Assembly (NCBI GenBank): GCA_903970355.1
Contig: CAJCIF010000441.1
Span: 1 to 8,064 of the forward strand
Source: Actinomycetota bacterium
Lineage (GTDB): Bacteria; Cyanobacteriota; Vampirovibrionia; Obscuribacterales; Obscuribacteraceae
Reading direction: 5' to 3'
DNA length: 8,064 nucleotides
The notes below the pieces were generated by a model that worked only from the letters and a program-made list of their open reading frames with translations, did no database searches and was not told where the DNA came from. The position numbers were made by a program, and so were the translations under genes. Shown here piece after piece: positions 1 to 5,919 of the stretch. Position 1 is the stretch's first letter. Each line of letters starts with the position of its first letter.

Positions 1-598
1 TCATTTCCGGCCACGCTGTGAACGTTTTACCCGCCCCTGAAATTGCTTGATCGCTATGAACAAGAACGTGTTGCAAACCAAACTCACGCAAAGGCTCCAG
101 CGCTATAACGTAGCTTTGAATGGAGCAGTTACTTTTGACTATGATTGCCCCATCTTTGTAGCCGCGCACTTTACGTTGCTGTTCAATTACGTCTAGATGG
201 TCGGCATTTGCTGCCGGAATCATCATGGGCACATATGGATCACCCCGGAATGCGGAGTTGCATGAGGTTACCCAAACGCCTGCTTTAGCATAGGCATCTT
301 CGAGCTTCATTACCGCTTCTTTGTCCGCGCTAATTGCGCAAAAGACGATGTCCAGCCCGTCAGCTACTTTTTCTACATCATCGGCATTCAATACTTCCGC
401 TTTGGCCAACCCTTCTGGAATGGGAAAATCCATGCACCAGCGATCGCCGACTGCTTCCTCGTAAGTTTTACCGGCTGAATTCCCTGAGGCAGCTACGGTG
501 GTTACGTCTATCCAGGGATGTTTCTTAAGCATGCGAATCAACTGTTGACCGACCATGCCGGTAGCTCCTACGATTCCTGCTTGATATTTTTCTCGCAT
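1..598 (-). CDS. asd: Aspartate-semialdehyde dehydrogenase, N-terminal part (cut by window edge)
   Basis: Enzyme of the aspartate pathway that reduces aspartyl phosphate to aspartate semialdehyde with NADPH, leading to lysine, threonine, methionine and diaminopimelate. The ATG at 598-596 opens a frame with no stop to position 2, giving 199 residues. The N-terminus carries the Rossmann dinucleotide motif GATGMVG (residues 11-17). Further on come NSAFRGDPYVP (about 114-124), the nucleophile region SNCS with Cys158, and AISGAG (about 185-190). This pattern, with SGAG followed by KTF..WPEM, fits the archaeal/fungal-type ASADH branch better than the E. coli-type branch. The C-terminal catalytic His region lies outside the window. 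The Shine-Dalgarno sequence is weak (AGG five to six bases before the ATG). The gene is divergent from corA. Identification is from recalled family motifs; a related GAPDH-fold reductase is the main alternative. Confidence 0.85.
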   Translation of the reverse strand, partial: MREKYQAGIVGATGMVGQQLIRMLKKHPWIDVTTVAASGNSAGKTYEEAVGDRWCMDFPIPEGLAKAEVLNADDVEKVADGLDIVFCAISADKEAVMKLEDAYAKAGVWVTSCNSAFRGDPYVPMMIPAANADHLDVIEQQRKVRGYKDGAIIVKSNCSIQSYVIALEPLREFGLQHVLVHSDQAISGAGKTFTAWPEM

Positions 599-812
599 CG
601 CCTATGGTGCCTATACAAAACTGCTGATAACAAAAAGTGGCTTCCAAGCCCTTTGTGCACGAATCTTACCATTGAAATCCGAGTTACAGAAGCACCAGCG
701 CCATTTTTCAGCCTCATTACAAGAGGAAATTTACAAATCTGAGGACTTCTAAATCTTCTCTAATGTACCCTGGGCGCTGCTATCATTGAGCTTTCGTTTC
801 GGGACGGAACGT
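599..812. promoter_or_regulatory. Divergent intergenic region between asd and corA
   Basis: About 214 bases separate the asd start on the minus strand from the preferred corA start on the plus strand. Promoters for both should lie here because the genes diverge. I could not find a -35/-10 pair with normal spacing. TCTAAT at 759-764 resembles a -10 box for corA but has no -35 partner at 16-18 bases. On the minus strand, a TATAGG-like -10 lies about 15 bases before asd, also without a clear -35. No inverted repeat or riboswitch-like fold (for example an M-box Mg2+ sensor) was evident by eye. Short frames crossing this region look non-coding. Confidence 0.45.
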
Positions 813-1949
813 ATGTCGAAAAGAAGGCATCAAAAAACCGTGAAGCAACAAGTTGGAACCATGCATTTCCGGCCGGGCTCTCACGCCGGCGAATCTCTCG
901 TTAAAGAAGGCGCCGGCACCACAAAAATCTCAGTCACCGCATATGATGCTTCGGCGGAGCACGAAGAGATCGTTGAAGATCCAGCCCAATTGATGTCTAT
1001 TGTTCAGCAATGGCCAAGAGTGTGGATACGGATCGAAGGACTAGGCGAACCTGAGAAAATCAAGGCAATCGGGAAGATATTTGATTTTCACCACCTCGCG
1101 CTGGAAGATGTTCTGGAATCACAAATTCGAGCCAAGATGGAACAGTTCGATAAGACGTTCTTTCTAGTGGCTCACTTTTTAGCCTATGATGGAACTCGAT
1201 TTAACGCAAATCAATTGAGCGTATTTTTCGGAAAGAACTTCTTCGTTACTTTTGAATGCGAAAAAATTGAAGCCCTGGATCATTTGCAGGATCGTATCAA
1301 ACGCAATATTGCTAACATTCGCAGCCAAACTGCTGATTATCTTGCTTACGTTGTTTTGGACATGCTCGTAGATCGCATCTTTCCAATAATCGATCAATTT
1401 AGCGAGAAGTTGGAACAACTGGAAGAAGTGGTCGTTGATGATCCGTCCCGAAATACCATGACACAAATACATGCCACCAAACGCGAGCTATTGGTGTTGC
1501 GAAGAGAAATATGGCCCCTGCGTGAAGCCGTCAATGGTCTTCTTAGAGATAGTGGTGATGCGCTTTCTCCCGAGACCAAAATTCACCTGCGCGATTGCTA
1601 TGACGAAATTGTGCGCTTATTGGATTTCAGCGAAACATATCGAGAGCTAGGCGCAGATTTGATGGACGTTTATTTGTCCAGCGTCAGTAATCGACTCAAT
1701 GAAGTTATGAAAGTGCTCACCATTCTCACAACGATATTCGCACCACCTACTTTAATTGCCGGTATCTATGGAATGAATTTCAATAACCATATCTCGCCAT
1801 ACAACATGCCTGAATACGATTGGTATTACGGCTATCCTTATGCGATTGTATTGATGATTGTTACCTCGCTCAGCATCGTTTTCCTGTTATGGTCCATGGG
1901 ATGGTTGGGTGCGCCTCCTCCATGGAAACGTGATAAGAACAAATCATGA
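813..1949 (+). CDS. corA: CorA family magnesium/cobalt transport protein
   Basis: Pentameric inner-membrane channel that takes up Mg2+ (also Co2+ and Ni2+). From the ATG at 813 it is 378 residues, close to the 351 of Thermotoga maritima CorA, which it resembles throughout. A cytoplasmic domain (about 1-290) includes the LEDVLE and IWPLREAVNGLLRD regions. The long stalk helix ends in VYLSSVSNRLNEVMKVLT. TM1 is about 301-319, the selectivity motif YGMN follows (GMN at 320-322), then a short outer loop with MPEYDW, and TM2 at about 342-364. The C-terminus is basic (WKRDKNKS). A TTG at 786 would add nine residues, but ATG 813 has a GGGA Shine-Dalgarno eight bases upstream and matches the family's N-terminus. 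The loop insertion SPYN before MPE occurs in many bacterial CorAs. It is first in a probable operon with the TPR gene and glpD. Confidence 0.95.
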   Translation: MSKRRHQKTVKQQVGTMHFRPGSHAGESLVKEGAGTTKISVTAYDASAEHEEIVEDPAQLMSIVQQWPRVWIRIEGLGEPEKIKAIGKIFDFHHLALEDVLESQIRAKMEQFDKTFFLVAHFLAYDGTRFNANQLSVFFGKNFFVTFECEKIEALDHLQDRIKRNIANIRSQTADYLAYVVLDMLVDRIFPIIDQFSEKLEQLEEVVVDDPSRNTMTQIHATKRELLVLRREIWPLREAVNGLLRDSGDALSPETKIHLRDCYDEIVRLLDFSETYRELGADLMDVYLSSVSNRLNEVMKVLTILTTIFAPPTLIAGIYGMNFNNHISPYNMPEYDWYYGYPYAIVLMIVTSLSIVFLLWSMGWLGAPPPWKRDKNKS

Positions 1950-1961
1950 ACTTTCTCGGTA

Positions 1962-1985
1962 AAATACTTCGCGTAAATACTTCGC
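1962..1985. repeat. Two-copy direct repeat AAATACTTCGC in the corA-TPR gap
   Basis: The 11-base word AAATACTTCGC occurs at 1962-1972 and again at 1975-1985, a 13-base period. It sits just after the corA stop and before the Shine-Dalgarno sequence of the next gene. The period is not a multiple of three, so protein repetition does not explain it. It may be a protein-binding site controlling the downstream genes, or simply a small duplication. No inverted symmetry or promoter was found with it. Confidence 0.5.
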
Positions 1986-1995
1986 AAGATCAGAC

Positions 1996-2003
1996 AAGAA
2001 GGG
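1996..2003 (+). promoter_or_regulatory. Ribosome binding site deciding the TPR gene start
   Basis: AAGAAGGG ends eight bases before the ATG at 2012. The earlier in-frame ATG at 1946, which overlaps the corA stop as ATGA, has no comparable purine-rich site. The site therefore supports the 2012 start, which also puts a proper signal peptide at the N-terminus. Confidence 0.7.
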
Positions 2004-2011
2004 AAAACCTC

Positions 2012-3139
2012 ATGTCATCAGGAAAAAACTCCAGACGCCTTTGCTCTTTGTTTGCAACTCTGGCGCTAACGCAAATGCCCTTGTTGGCAACACGAGCCGA
2101 CACCCCAACGGATGCTCATGTCGCTGTACCTCAGAAAGCTGAAGCTGCCTCATCATTGACTGGCACTGTGAGACCTGACCAGAAGGTAGTGATTACTTAC
2201 GTTGATAAGGAATCAAAAGCCTCAGAACATCTGGTGGAATACCGAGCCACCGGCGAGTACGTGATTAATATCATCAAAAATAACGGTAATGATTCCGAAC
2301 AAATTGGCAGAGGAATGAGACTTGTAGCGCTTGCTATGGCACAAGACAAGGGTGTGCAAGAAAAGAAGGATGGCAATTACGATGCTGCCCAGAGAGATTT
2401 TGCTTTTGCAGTGCAAGAGGCTCGTGAACTTCGTTCCGACAACATACTTGCAGAAACGTTGCGTTCATACGGCAGTGTGTGCCGGATGCTGAAAGAGTTT
2501 GAAAAGTCCATGAGCGCATACAAAGAAGCGCTTGCAATTTTAGAGAAATCGGAAGGTTTGCAAAGCGTTGCCGCCGCCAGTACGTTGGATGATACTGCAC
2601 GTGTATATGATGAATTGAGTGTGCCGAAAGAAGCAGAAAAGCTGCACAAGCAAGCGCTTGCAATATTCGAGAAGTTGCAAGGTCCAAACGGACCGGATGT
2701 TGTTATTTGCCTCTACAATTTGTCCGATTGTTATTTGCACACGGATAGATTTGACGAATCGATAGCTGCGCTTACACGCGCTCTCTCAATACTGGAAAAG
2801 AGAGGCGAAGGAGAATCTATCGATTATGCCACCACTATAGACAACCTTGGTGGTGTCTATTCTGATGCTCAGAATTACGATGAAGCAGAGAAAACCCATC
2901 GAAAGGCGCTTGGATTGTTTTTGAAAAATAGCGGTCCCGATAGCATAGATACAGCTATCTGCTATCAGAATCTCGCCAATGTGTTGGTTCAAGAAAAGAA
3001 ATGGCTTGATGCAAAAGACAATTACGAAAAAGCGCTCAAGATAGAATCGCAAATTCGCGGAGAAGATCATCCACGCGTAAAGGCTTTGAAAGCGAAAGTA
3101 GCTTCCCTGGCAACGCGCGCCACAACGGATTCAAAATAG
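2012..3139 (+). CDS. Exported tetratricopeptide-repeat protein (kinesin-light-chain-type TPRs)
   Basis: Unrecognised specific function; TPR arrays are protein-binding scaffolds. From ATG 2012 it is 375 residues. The N-terminus looks like a signal peptide: basic KNSRR, a hydrophobic stretch to about residue 26, and a likely cut after ATRA at residue 29. A linker of mainly beta character (about 50-100) follows. The first helical repeat starts near 109. Five more repeats have equivalent helix-A positions at 149, 191, 233, 275 and 317, exactly 42 residues apart, with the TPR pattern of small/aromatic residues (NLGGVY, NLSDCY, NLANVL) and a helix B ending (E/K)AL. The 42-residue unit is that of kinesin-light-chain/TPR_12 arrays. 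An upstream ATG at 1946 would add 22 residues and bury the signal peptide. The gene lies 62 bases after corA and 19 bases before glpD, so co-transcription is likely. Confidence 0.88.
   Translation: MSSGKNSRRLCSLFATLALTQMPLLATRADTPTDAHVAVPQKAEAASSLTGTVRPDQKVVITYVDKESKASEHLVEYRATGEYVINIIKNNGNDSEQIGRGMRLVALAMAQDKGVQEKKDGNYDAAQRDFAFAVQEARELRSDNILAETLRSYGSVCRMLKEFEKSMSAYKEALAILEKSEGLQSVAAASTLDDTARVYDELSVPKEAEKLHKQALAIFEKLQGPNGPDVVICLYNLSDCYLHTDRFDESIAALTRALSILEKRGEGESIDYATTIDNLGGVYSDAQNYDEAEKTHRKALGLFLKNSGPDSIDTAICYQNLANVLVQEKKWLDAKDNYEKALKIESQIRGEDHPRVKALKAKVASLATRATTDSK
2526..3048 (+). repeat. 126-bp period repeats inside the TPR gene
   Basis: The TPR units keep traces of tandem duplication at DNA level. 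The 13-base word AAGCGCTTGCAAT occurs at 2526 and again at 2652, exactly 126 bases (42 codons) apart. Diverged equivalents follow in the same register near 2778, 2904 and 3030. This supports growth of the array by internal duplication. Confidence 0.65.
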
Positions 3140-3158
3140 TTATGGTAATTTGACGCGC

Positions 3159-4739
3159 ATGGCAAATCAGAGTCGCGCCGAACAATGGAAGTCTATTGCG
3201 GGAAAGCAATTTGATGTTGTTATTGTTGGTGGTGGCATAAATGGAGTCGGCATTTTAAAGGAAGCGACTCGAGCCGGTCTCTCTACACTTCTGGTTGAAG
3301 CAAAAGACTATGCATGGGGAACGTCTAGTCGTTCTTCAAAGATGGTACATGGCGGACTGCGCTATCTTGCCCAGGGGCAATTCAATGTAATGCTCGAGAG
3401 CGTGCGAGAACGGGAGCGGTTGTTGAAGGATGCCTCCGGTCTTGTTGATCCATTGGTTTTCTTGATGCCCGTATATAAAAGCCATGTCAAAGAGTTCATT
3501 GCGGAATTCGGGCTAAGTGTTTACGACATGTTTGCTGGCAGAAATACGCACAGACACAGATCGATAGATCATTTCAAAAAGGCGCTTCCGGGTCTTCGTA
3601 CGGATAATCTGCTTGGTGGCTTTTCATATGAAGACGCACAAACAGATGACTCACGCCTCGTACTGCGAGTGCTCGCCGATGCAATTAAACACGGCGCTAC
3701 TGCAATGAACTATGTGGTCGCAAAGAAGATCATTCAAAAGGACGACAGAGTTGAAGGTGTAGAAATTGAAGATACCTTAACCCGCGACAAACTGGAAGTA
3801 CGAGCGCGCACAATTGTTAATGCCACCGGAGCCGGTGCAGACGTATTGCGCCAGGCGTTCGGTAGTTCATCTTTAGTCCGCCCAACCCGCGGCAGTCATC
3901 TCGTTTTCCCCCAATCTAAAATTCCAATACGTTGTGTGGTGGCCTTTCCTCATCCAATCGATAAACGTAATGTTTTTGCCTACCCCTGGCATAACCATGT
4001 GCTTATTGGTGCAACGGAATCCGAACATGACTTGCCATTAGAAAGGGAACCGCGAATATCGATTGAGGAAGTGAAGTATCTGATGGCAGCGGTCGATTAT
4101 TATTTCCCAGGGCTCAATTTGACTCTGGCTGATGCGACAGCCAGTTGGGCGGGAGTGCGCCCTGCTATTAAGGATGGCAGGGAAGATTCTTCCAAAGAAA
4201 CACGCGAGTCACTCGTTTTAGATGAACGAGGCATGATCAGCGTAACGGGTGGAAAACTTACAACTTTTAGAAACACTGCACACGAAGTGCTGTCTAAAAT
4301 TGCAAAATATGTTGATTTCAAACCAGAAACAAAACAAGAACCAATATTTGAAACACTCGATCCTATTGAGTTGCCCAGCGATATACCGCTTCCAGTGCGA
4401 AGGCGCTTAGCAGGATATTATGGACATGAAGCGCTCAACATAATATCTCAAGCTAAACAAGGTGAATTGGAAGCGATACCTGATACTCCCATGTTATGGG
4501 CAGAGCTGCGTTACTCTGCTAAAAACGAATACGTAGTGCATCTTCAAGATCTTCTTCTCAGACGCGGACGAATCGGATTTACCTTGAAGAATGGCGGAGC
4601 GACATTGCTAGAACGAGTGCGGAAAATCGCTCAGCCGGAATTAGGGTGGGATAACGATCGCTGGGAGCAAGAGGCCAGGGAATATCTCGATCTCGTTAAT
4701 GAGGCATATTCAGTACCAGCCGTCATGGCTTTAAAGTAA
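3159..4739 (+). CDS. glpD: FAD-dependent glycerol-3-phosphate dehydrogenase
   Basis: Membrane-associated flavoprotein that oxidises sn-glycerol 3-phosphate to dihydroxyacetone phosphate and passes electrons to the quinone pool. From ATG 3159 it has 526 residues (E. coli GlpD about 500). The FAD-binding Rossmann motif VVIVGGGINGVG is at about 20-31 with the ribose-binding acid at Glu47. The GlpD signature TSSRSSKMVHGGLRYL is at 55-70. Next come DAQTDDSRL (159-167), RGSHLV with His246, GVRPAIKDG with Arg334, and VTGGKLTTFR with Lys366; these match known substrate-site regions of E. coli GlpD. A helical C-terminal domain with AELRYSAKNEYVVHLQDLLLRR closes the protein. A TTG at 3150 would add three residues. 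Neither start has a strong Shine-Dalgarno, so coupling to the TPR gene 19 bases upstream is likely. A DAO-fold relative with other substrate use is unlikely. Confidence 0.93.
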   Translation: MANQSRAEQWKSIAGKQFDVVIVGGGINGVGILKEATRAGLSTLLVEAKDYAWGTSSRSSKMVHGGLRYLAQGQFNVMLESVRERERLLKDASGLVDPLVFLMPVYKSHVKEFIAEFGLSVYDMFAGRNTHRHRSIDHFKKALPGLRTDNLLGGFSYEDAQTDDSRLVLRVLADAIKHGATAMNYVVAKKIIQKDDRVEGVEIEDTLTRDKLEVRARTIVNATGAGADVLRQAFGSSSLVRPTRGSHLVFPQSKIPIRCVVAFPHPIDKRNVFAYPWHNHVLIGATESEHDLPLEREPRISIEEVKYLMAAVDYYFPGLNLTLADATASWAGVRPAIKDGREDSSKETRESLVLDERGMISVTGGKLTTFRNTAHEVLSKIAKYVDFKPETKQEPIFETLDPIELPSDIPLPVRRRLAGYYGHEALNIISQAKQGELEAIPDTPMLWAELRYSAKNEYVVHLQDLLLRRGRIGFTLKNGGATLLERVRKIAQPELGWDNDRWEQEAREYLDLVNEAYSVPAVMALK

Positions 4740-4768
4740 TCGCAAGTCAGTGCAGTCAGAATGATTGA

Positions 4769-5317
4769 CTATGGGGCAGGATTTGGTTGCGGTTTGGGCC
4801 TATCCATCCGACCGACCCGAATTACCGTGTCACTCTCGTGGCCTTGGGCTATATCCAACTGATTTTGTTCTGCGCTTATATTCGGTCCGTCCATTCTCAC
4901 ATAGAAGTTAGCGCCGGTGTTATCCAACATTGCGTCAGCTCCGATCCGAACGCCGCTAACGGTTTTGGCAAGTTCCTCGTTAGTAAGCTCGCACACAGCC
5001 TTTAATGCGGAGTTGAGTTCAGAGACGGCAGGTTTGTCCAATTTCAAATAATCAACCAGGTCCTGCCATGCTTTCTTGCTCTCAGGGCTAAATTTCCCCT
5101 TTTCCGCATCGGTACCGCTGGCGGTCACAATAGCATCTATTCTTTTTTGAAGGTCGGGAGGAAGTGTGTCCCCTCCTGTTTGTCGCTCAGGTGGCTTATC
5201 ATTCTTAGGAGTGGTATCAAGGCTTACCGGCTGATACGCTGCCGCTGCGGCTCCCCGAATTGACTCTGGAGCGGGTAGGTTGGAATCTCTCGTTCCCAAA
5301 TTCTCAATGTGTAGCAT
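4769..5317 (-). CDS. Hypothetical protein, 182 residues, unrecognised
   Basis: I do not recognise a family. The predicted protein has a low-complexity N-terminal third: an Ala run near residue 23, then Pro/Lys/Asp-rich sequence with RQTGGDTLPP near 45-54. A compact, mostly helical middle follows (about 55-125), with LQKRIDAIV, WQDLVDYLKL and LNSALKAVCELTNEEL. A segment of possible beta character (GANFYVRMDG) and a proline-rich tail ending PKPQPNPAP complete it. No signal peptide, membrane segment or metal motif is visible. The ATG at 5317-5315 has GGGGA ten bases upstream, a slightly long spacing. It ends 29 bases from the convergent glpD stop. Coding is supported by frame length, protein-like composition and helix amphipathicity, but not by homology. 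Its own promoter should lie in 5318-5513. Confidence 0.6.
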   Translation of the reverse strand: MLHIENLGTRDSNLPAPESIRGAAAAAYQPVSLDTTPKNDKPPERQTGGDTLPPDLQKRIDAIVTASGTDAEKGKFSPESKKAWQDLVDYLKLDKPAVSELNSALKAVCELTNEELAKTVSGVRIGADAMLDNTGANFYVRMDGPNISAEQNQLDIAQGHESDTVIRVGRMDRPKPQPNPAP

Positions 5318-5357
5318 GTTCGGCTCATCCCCAATTTGTGTGGCTTTTCAAGAAGTC

Positions 5358-5375
5358 TGCCAGACAAGGCTGGCA
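5358..5375. repeat. Inverted repeat TGCCAG-N6-CTGGCA
   Basis: Perfect six-base arms (5358-5363 and 5370-5375) around the spacer ACAAGG. An overlapping smaller hairpin, GTCT-GCC-AGAC (5355-5365), competes with it. No T-run follows on either strand, so it does not look like a rho-independent terminator. It could be a dimeric regulator's half-sites or chance. Confidence 0.4.
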
Positions 5376-5392
5376 AACTAGGGACTGGTTTA

Positions 5393-5412
5393 GCCATTGT
5401 TTTGCCATTGTT
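5393..5412. repeat. Direct repeat GCCATTGTT, two copies with 11-base period
   Basis: GCCATTGTT occurs at 5393-5401 and 5404-5412, separated by TT. The 11-base period places both copies on the same face of the helix, just before the promoter candidate at 5415-5443. This is the geometry expected of tandem half-sites for a transcription factor, but the regulator is unknown. Confidence 0.45.
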
Positions 5413-5464
5413 ATTTGAACTTGTTTTCAAGCGTGCAAAATACACGTCTGTTACAGGAGAATTT

Positions 5465-5494
5465 GTGACGCACGATGAGATGATTGCTATGTAA
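5465..5494 (+). CDS. Possible nine-codon leader peptide before the SnoaL gene
   Basis: AGGAGA at 5455-5460 is the best Shine-Dalgarno in this region and lies four bases before a GTG at 5465. The frame reads GTG ACG CAC GAT GAG ATG ATT GCT ATG and then TAA at 5492-5494, ending 19 bases before the SnoaL ATG. The peptide would be M/V-T-H-D-E-M-I-A-M. Its second half runs through one arm and the loop of the hairpin at 5479-5499. No codon run typical of an attenuator leader is present, so its role is uncertain, and it may be chance. Confidence 0.35.
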   Translation: MTHDEMIAM

Positions 5495-5499
5495 TCATC
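5479..5499 (+). promoter_or_regulatory. Hairpin just before the SnoaL ribosome binding site
   Basis: GATGATT (5479-5485) and AATCATC (5493-5499) are perfect seven-base inverted arms around a seven-base loop. The structure ends three bases before the Shine-Dalgarno GGGAG at 5502-5506, which is seven bases from the ATG at 5514. An AT-rich stem here could modulate ribosome access, and a ribosome on the leader ORF would melt it. Confidence 0.45.
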
Positions 5500-5513
5500 A
5501 CGGGAGCACTTGA

Positions 5514-5900
5514 ATGGAAAGCAAAAACAAAGAGCTGATGACGAAAATTTACGCCGCTTTCAATAAGCGAGACATCGATAGCACATTGGTGGGGATGAGT
5601 GAAAATGTCGATTGGCCAACATCATCAGAAGGAGGCCGGGTAGTTGGAAAAAAAGAAATTCGTGCTTACTGGACTCGCCAGTGGGCTGAGTTTAATCCTC
5701 ATGTAGAGCCGCTTGAAGTTATCGATCGAGAAGACAACAAAACCGAGGTAAGGGTGCACCAGCTCGTCAAAAGTTTGGATGGCGTTGTTCTTTCAGACCA
5801 GGAAGTATGGCATATCTACACCATCAAAAATCGACTGATAGAACGCATGGACATCAGCGAGAAAGAACCCAGTTTTAAACAAAAGTCGTCCACTCACTAG
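5514..5900 (+). CDS. SnoaL-like / NTF2-fold protein
   Basis: 128 residues, the normal length for a single SnoaL-like domain (cone-shaped NTF2-superfamily fold). The superfamily includes isomerases, cyclases, stress proteins and many of unknown function, so no reaction can be assigned. The N-terminal helix pattern KELMTKIYAAFNKRDIDSTLVGMSENVDW (split here by meaning: helix to about 16, then the dipeptide turn RDID) is typical, followed by the GRVVGKKEIRAYW helix (about 41-53). The strands VEPLEVIDREDNKTEVRV and DQEVWHIYTIKNRLIERMDI form the sheet. The ATG at 5514 has GGGAG seven bases upstream. The Lys/Ser-rich tail looks disordered. It lies 19 bases before the DJ-1-type gene and is almost certainly co-transcribed with it. 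No signal peptide, so cytoplasmic. Confidence 0.82.
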   Translation: MESKNKELMTKIYAAFNKRDIDSTLVGMSENVDWPTSSEGGRVVGKKEIRAYWTRQWAEFNPHVEPLEVIDREDNKTEVRVHQLVKSLDGVVLSDQEVWHIYTIKNRLIERMDISEKEPSFKQKSSTH

Positions 5901-5919
5901 AAACAAAAAGGATTGAATC

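Larger units (their letters stand above)
5318..5513. promoter_or_regulatory. Divergent regulatory region upstream of the SnoaL-DJ-1 unit
   Basis: About 196 bases separate the unrecognised minus-strand gene from the SnoaL gene. It contains an inverted repeat (5358-5375), a nine-base direct repeat (5393-5412), and a weak promoter candidate: TTGAAC at 5415-5420 with AAATAC at 5438-5443, 17-base spacing, poor -10. A possible leader ORF with a hairpin follows (5465-5499). The density of short symmetric elements suggests control of one or both flanking genes, but none matches an operator I can name. Confidence 0.45.

Noticed and set aside
334..742. Two plus-strand open frames across the asd start and the asd-corA gap
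   Set aside because: The first lies opposite asd codons and both have unusual composition (Trp/Leu/Arg/His rich) with no recognisable motif or good ribosome binding site.
1740..1830. Insertion in the CorA outer loop between GMN and MPE
   Set aside because: A similar SPxN-containing loop is common in bacterial CorA proteins, so it is not unusual.
1946..2011. ATGA overlap start for the TPR gene at the corA stop
   Set aside because: No Shine-Dalgarno precedes it, and it would place 22 polar residues before a clear signal peptide, whereas ATG 2012 has a good site.
4740..4768. Possible bidirectional terminator between glpD and the convergent gene (AGTCA...TGACT)
   Set aside because: The stem is only five base pairs, AT-rich, and lacks a T-run on either side.
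5224..5445. Minus-strand 73-residue frame starting in the divergent regulatory region
   Set aside because: It overlaps the start of the better-supported 182-residue gene in another frame and has no family resemblance.
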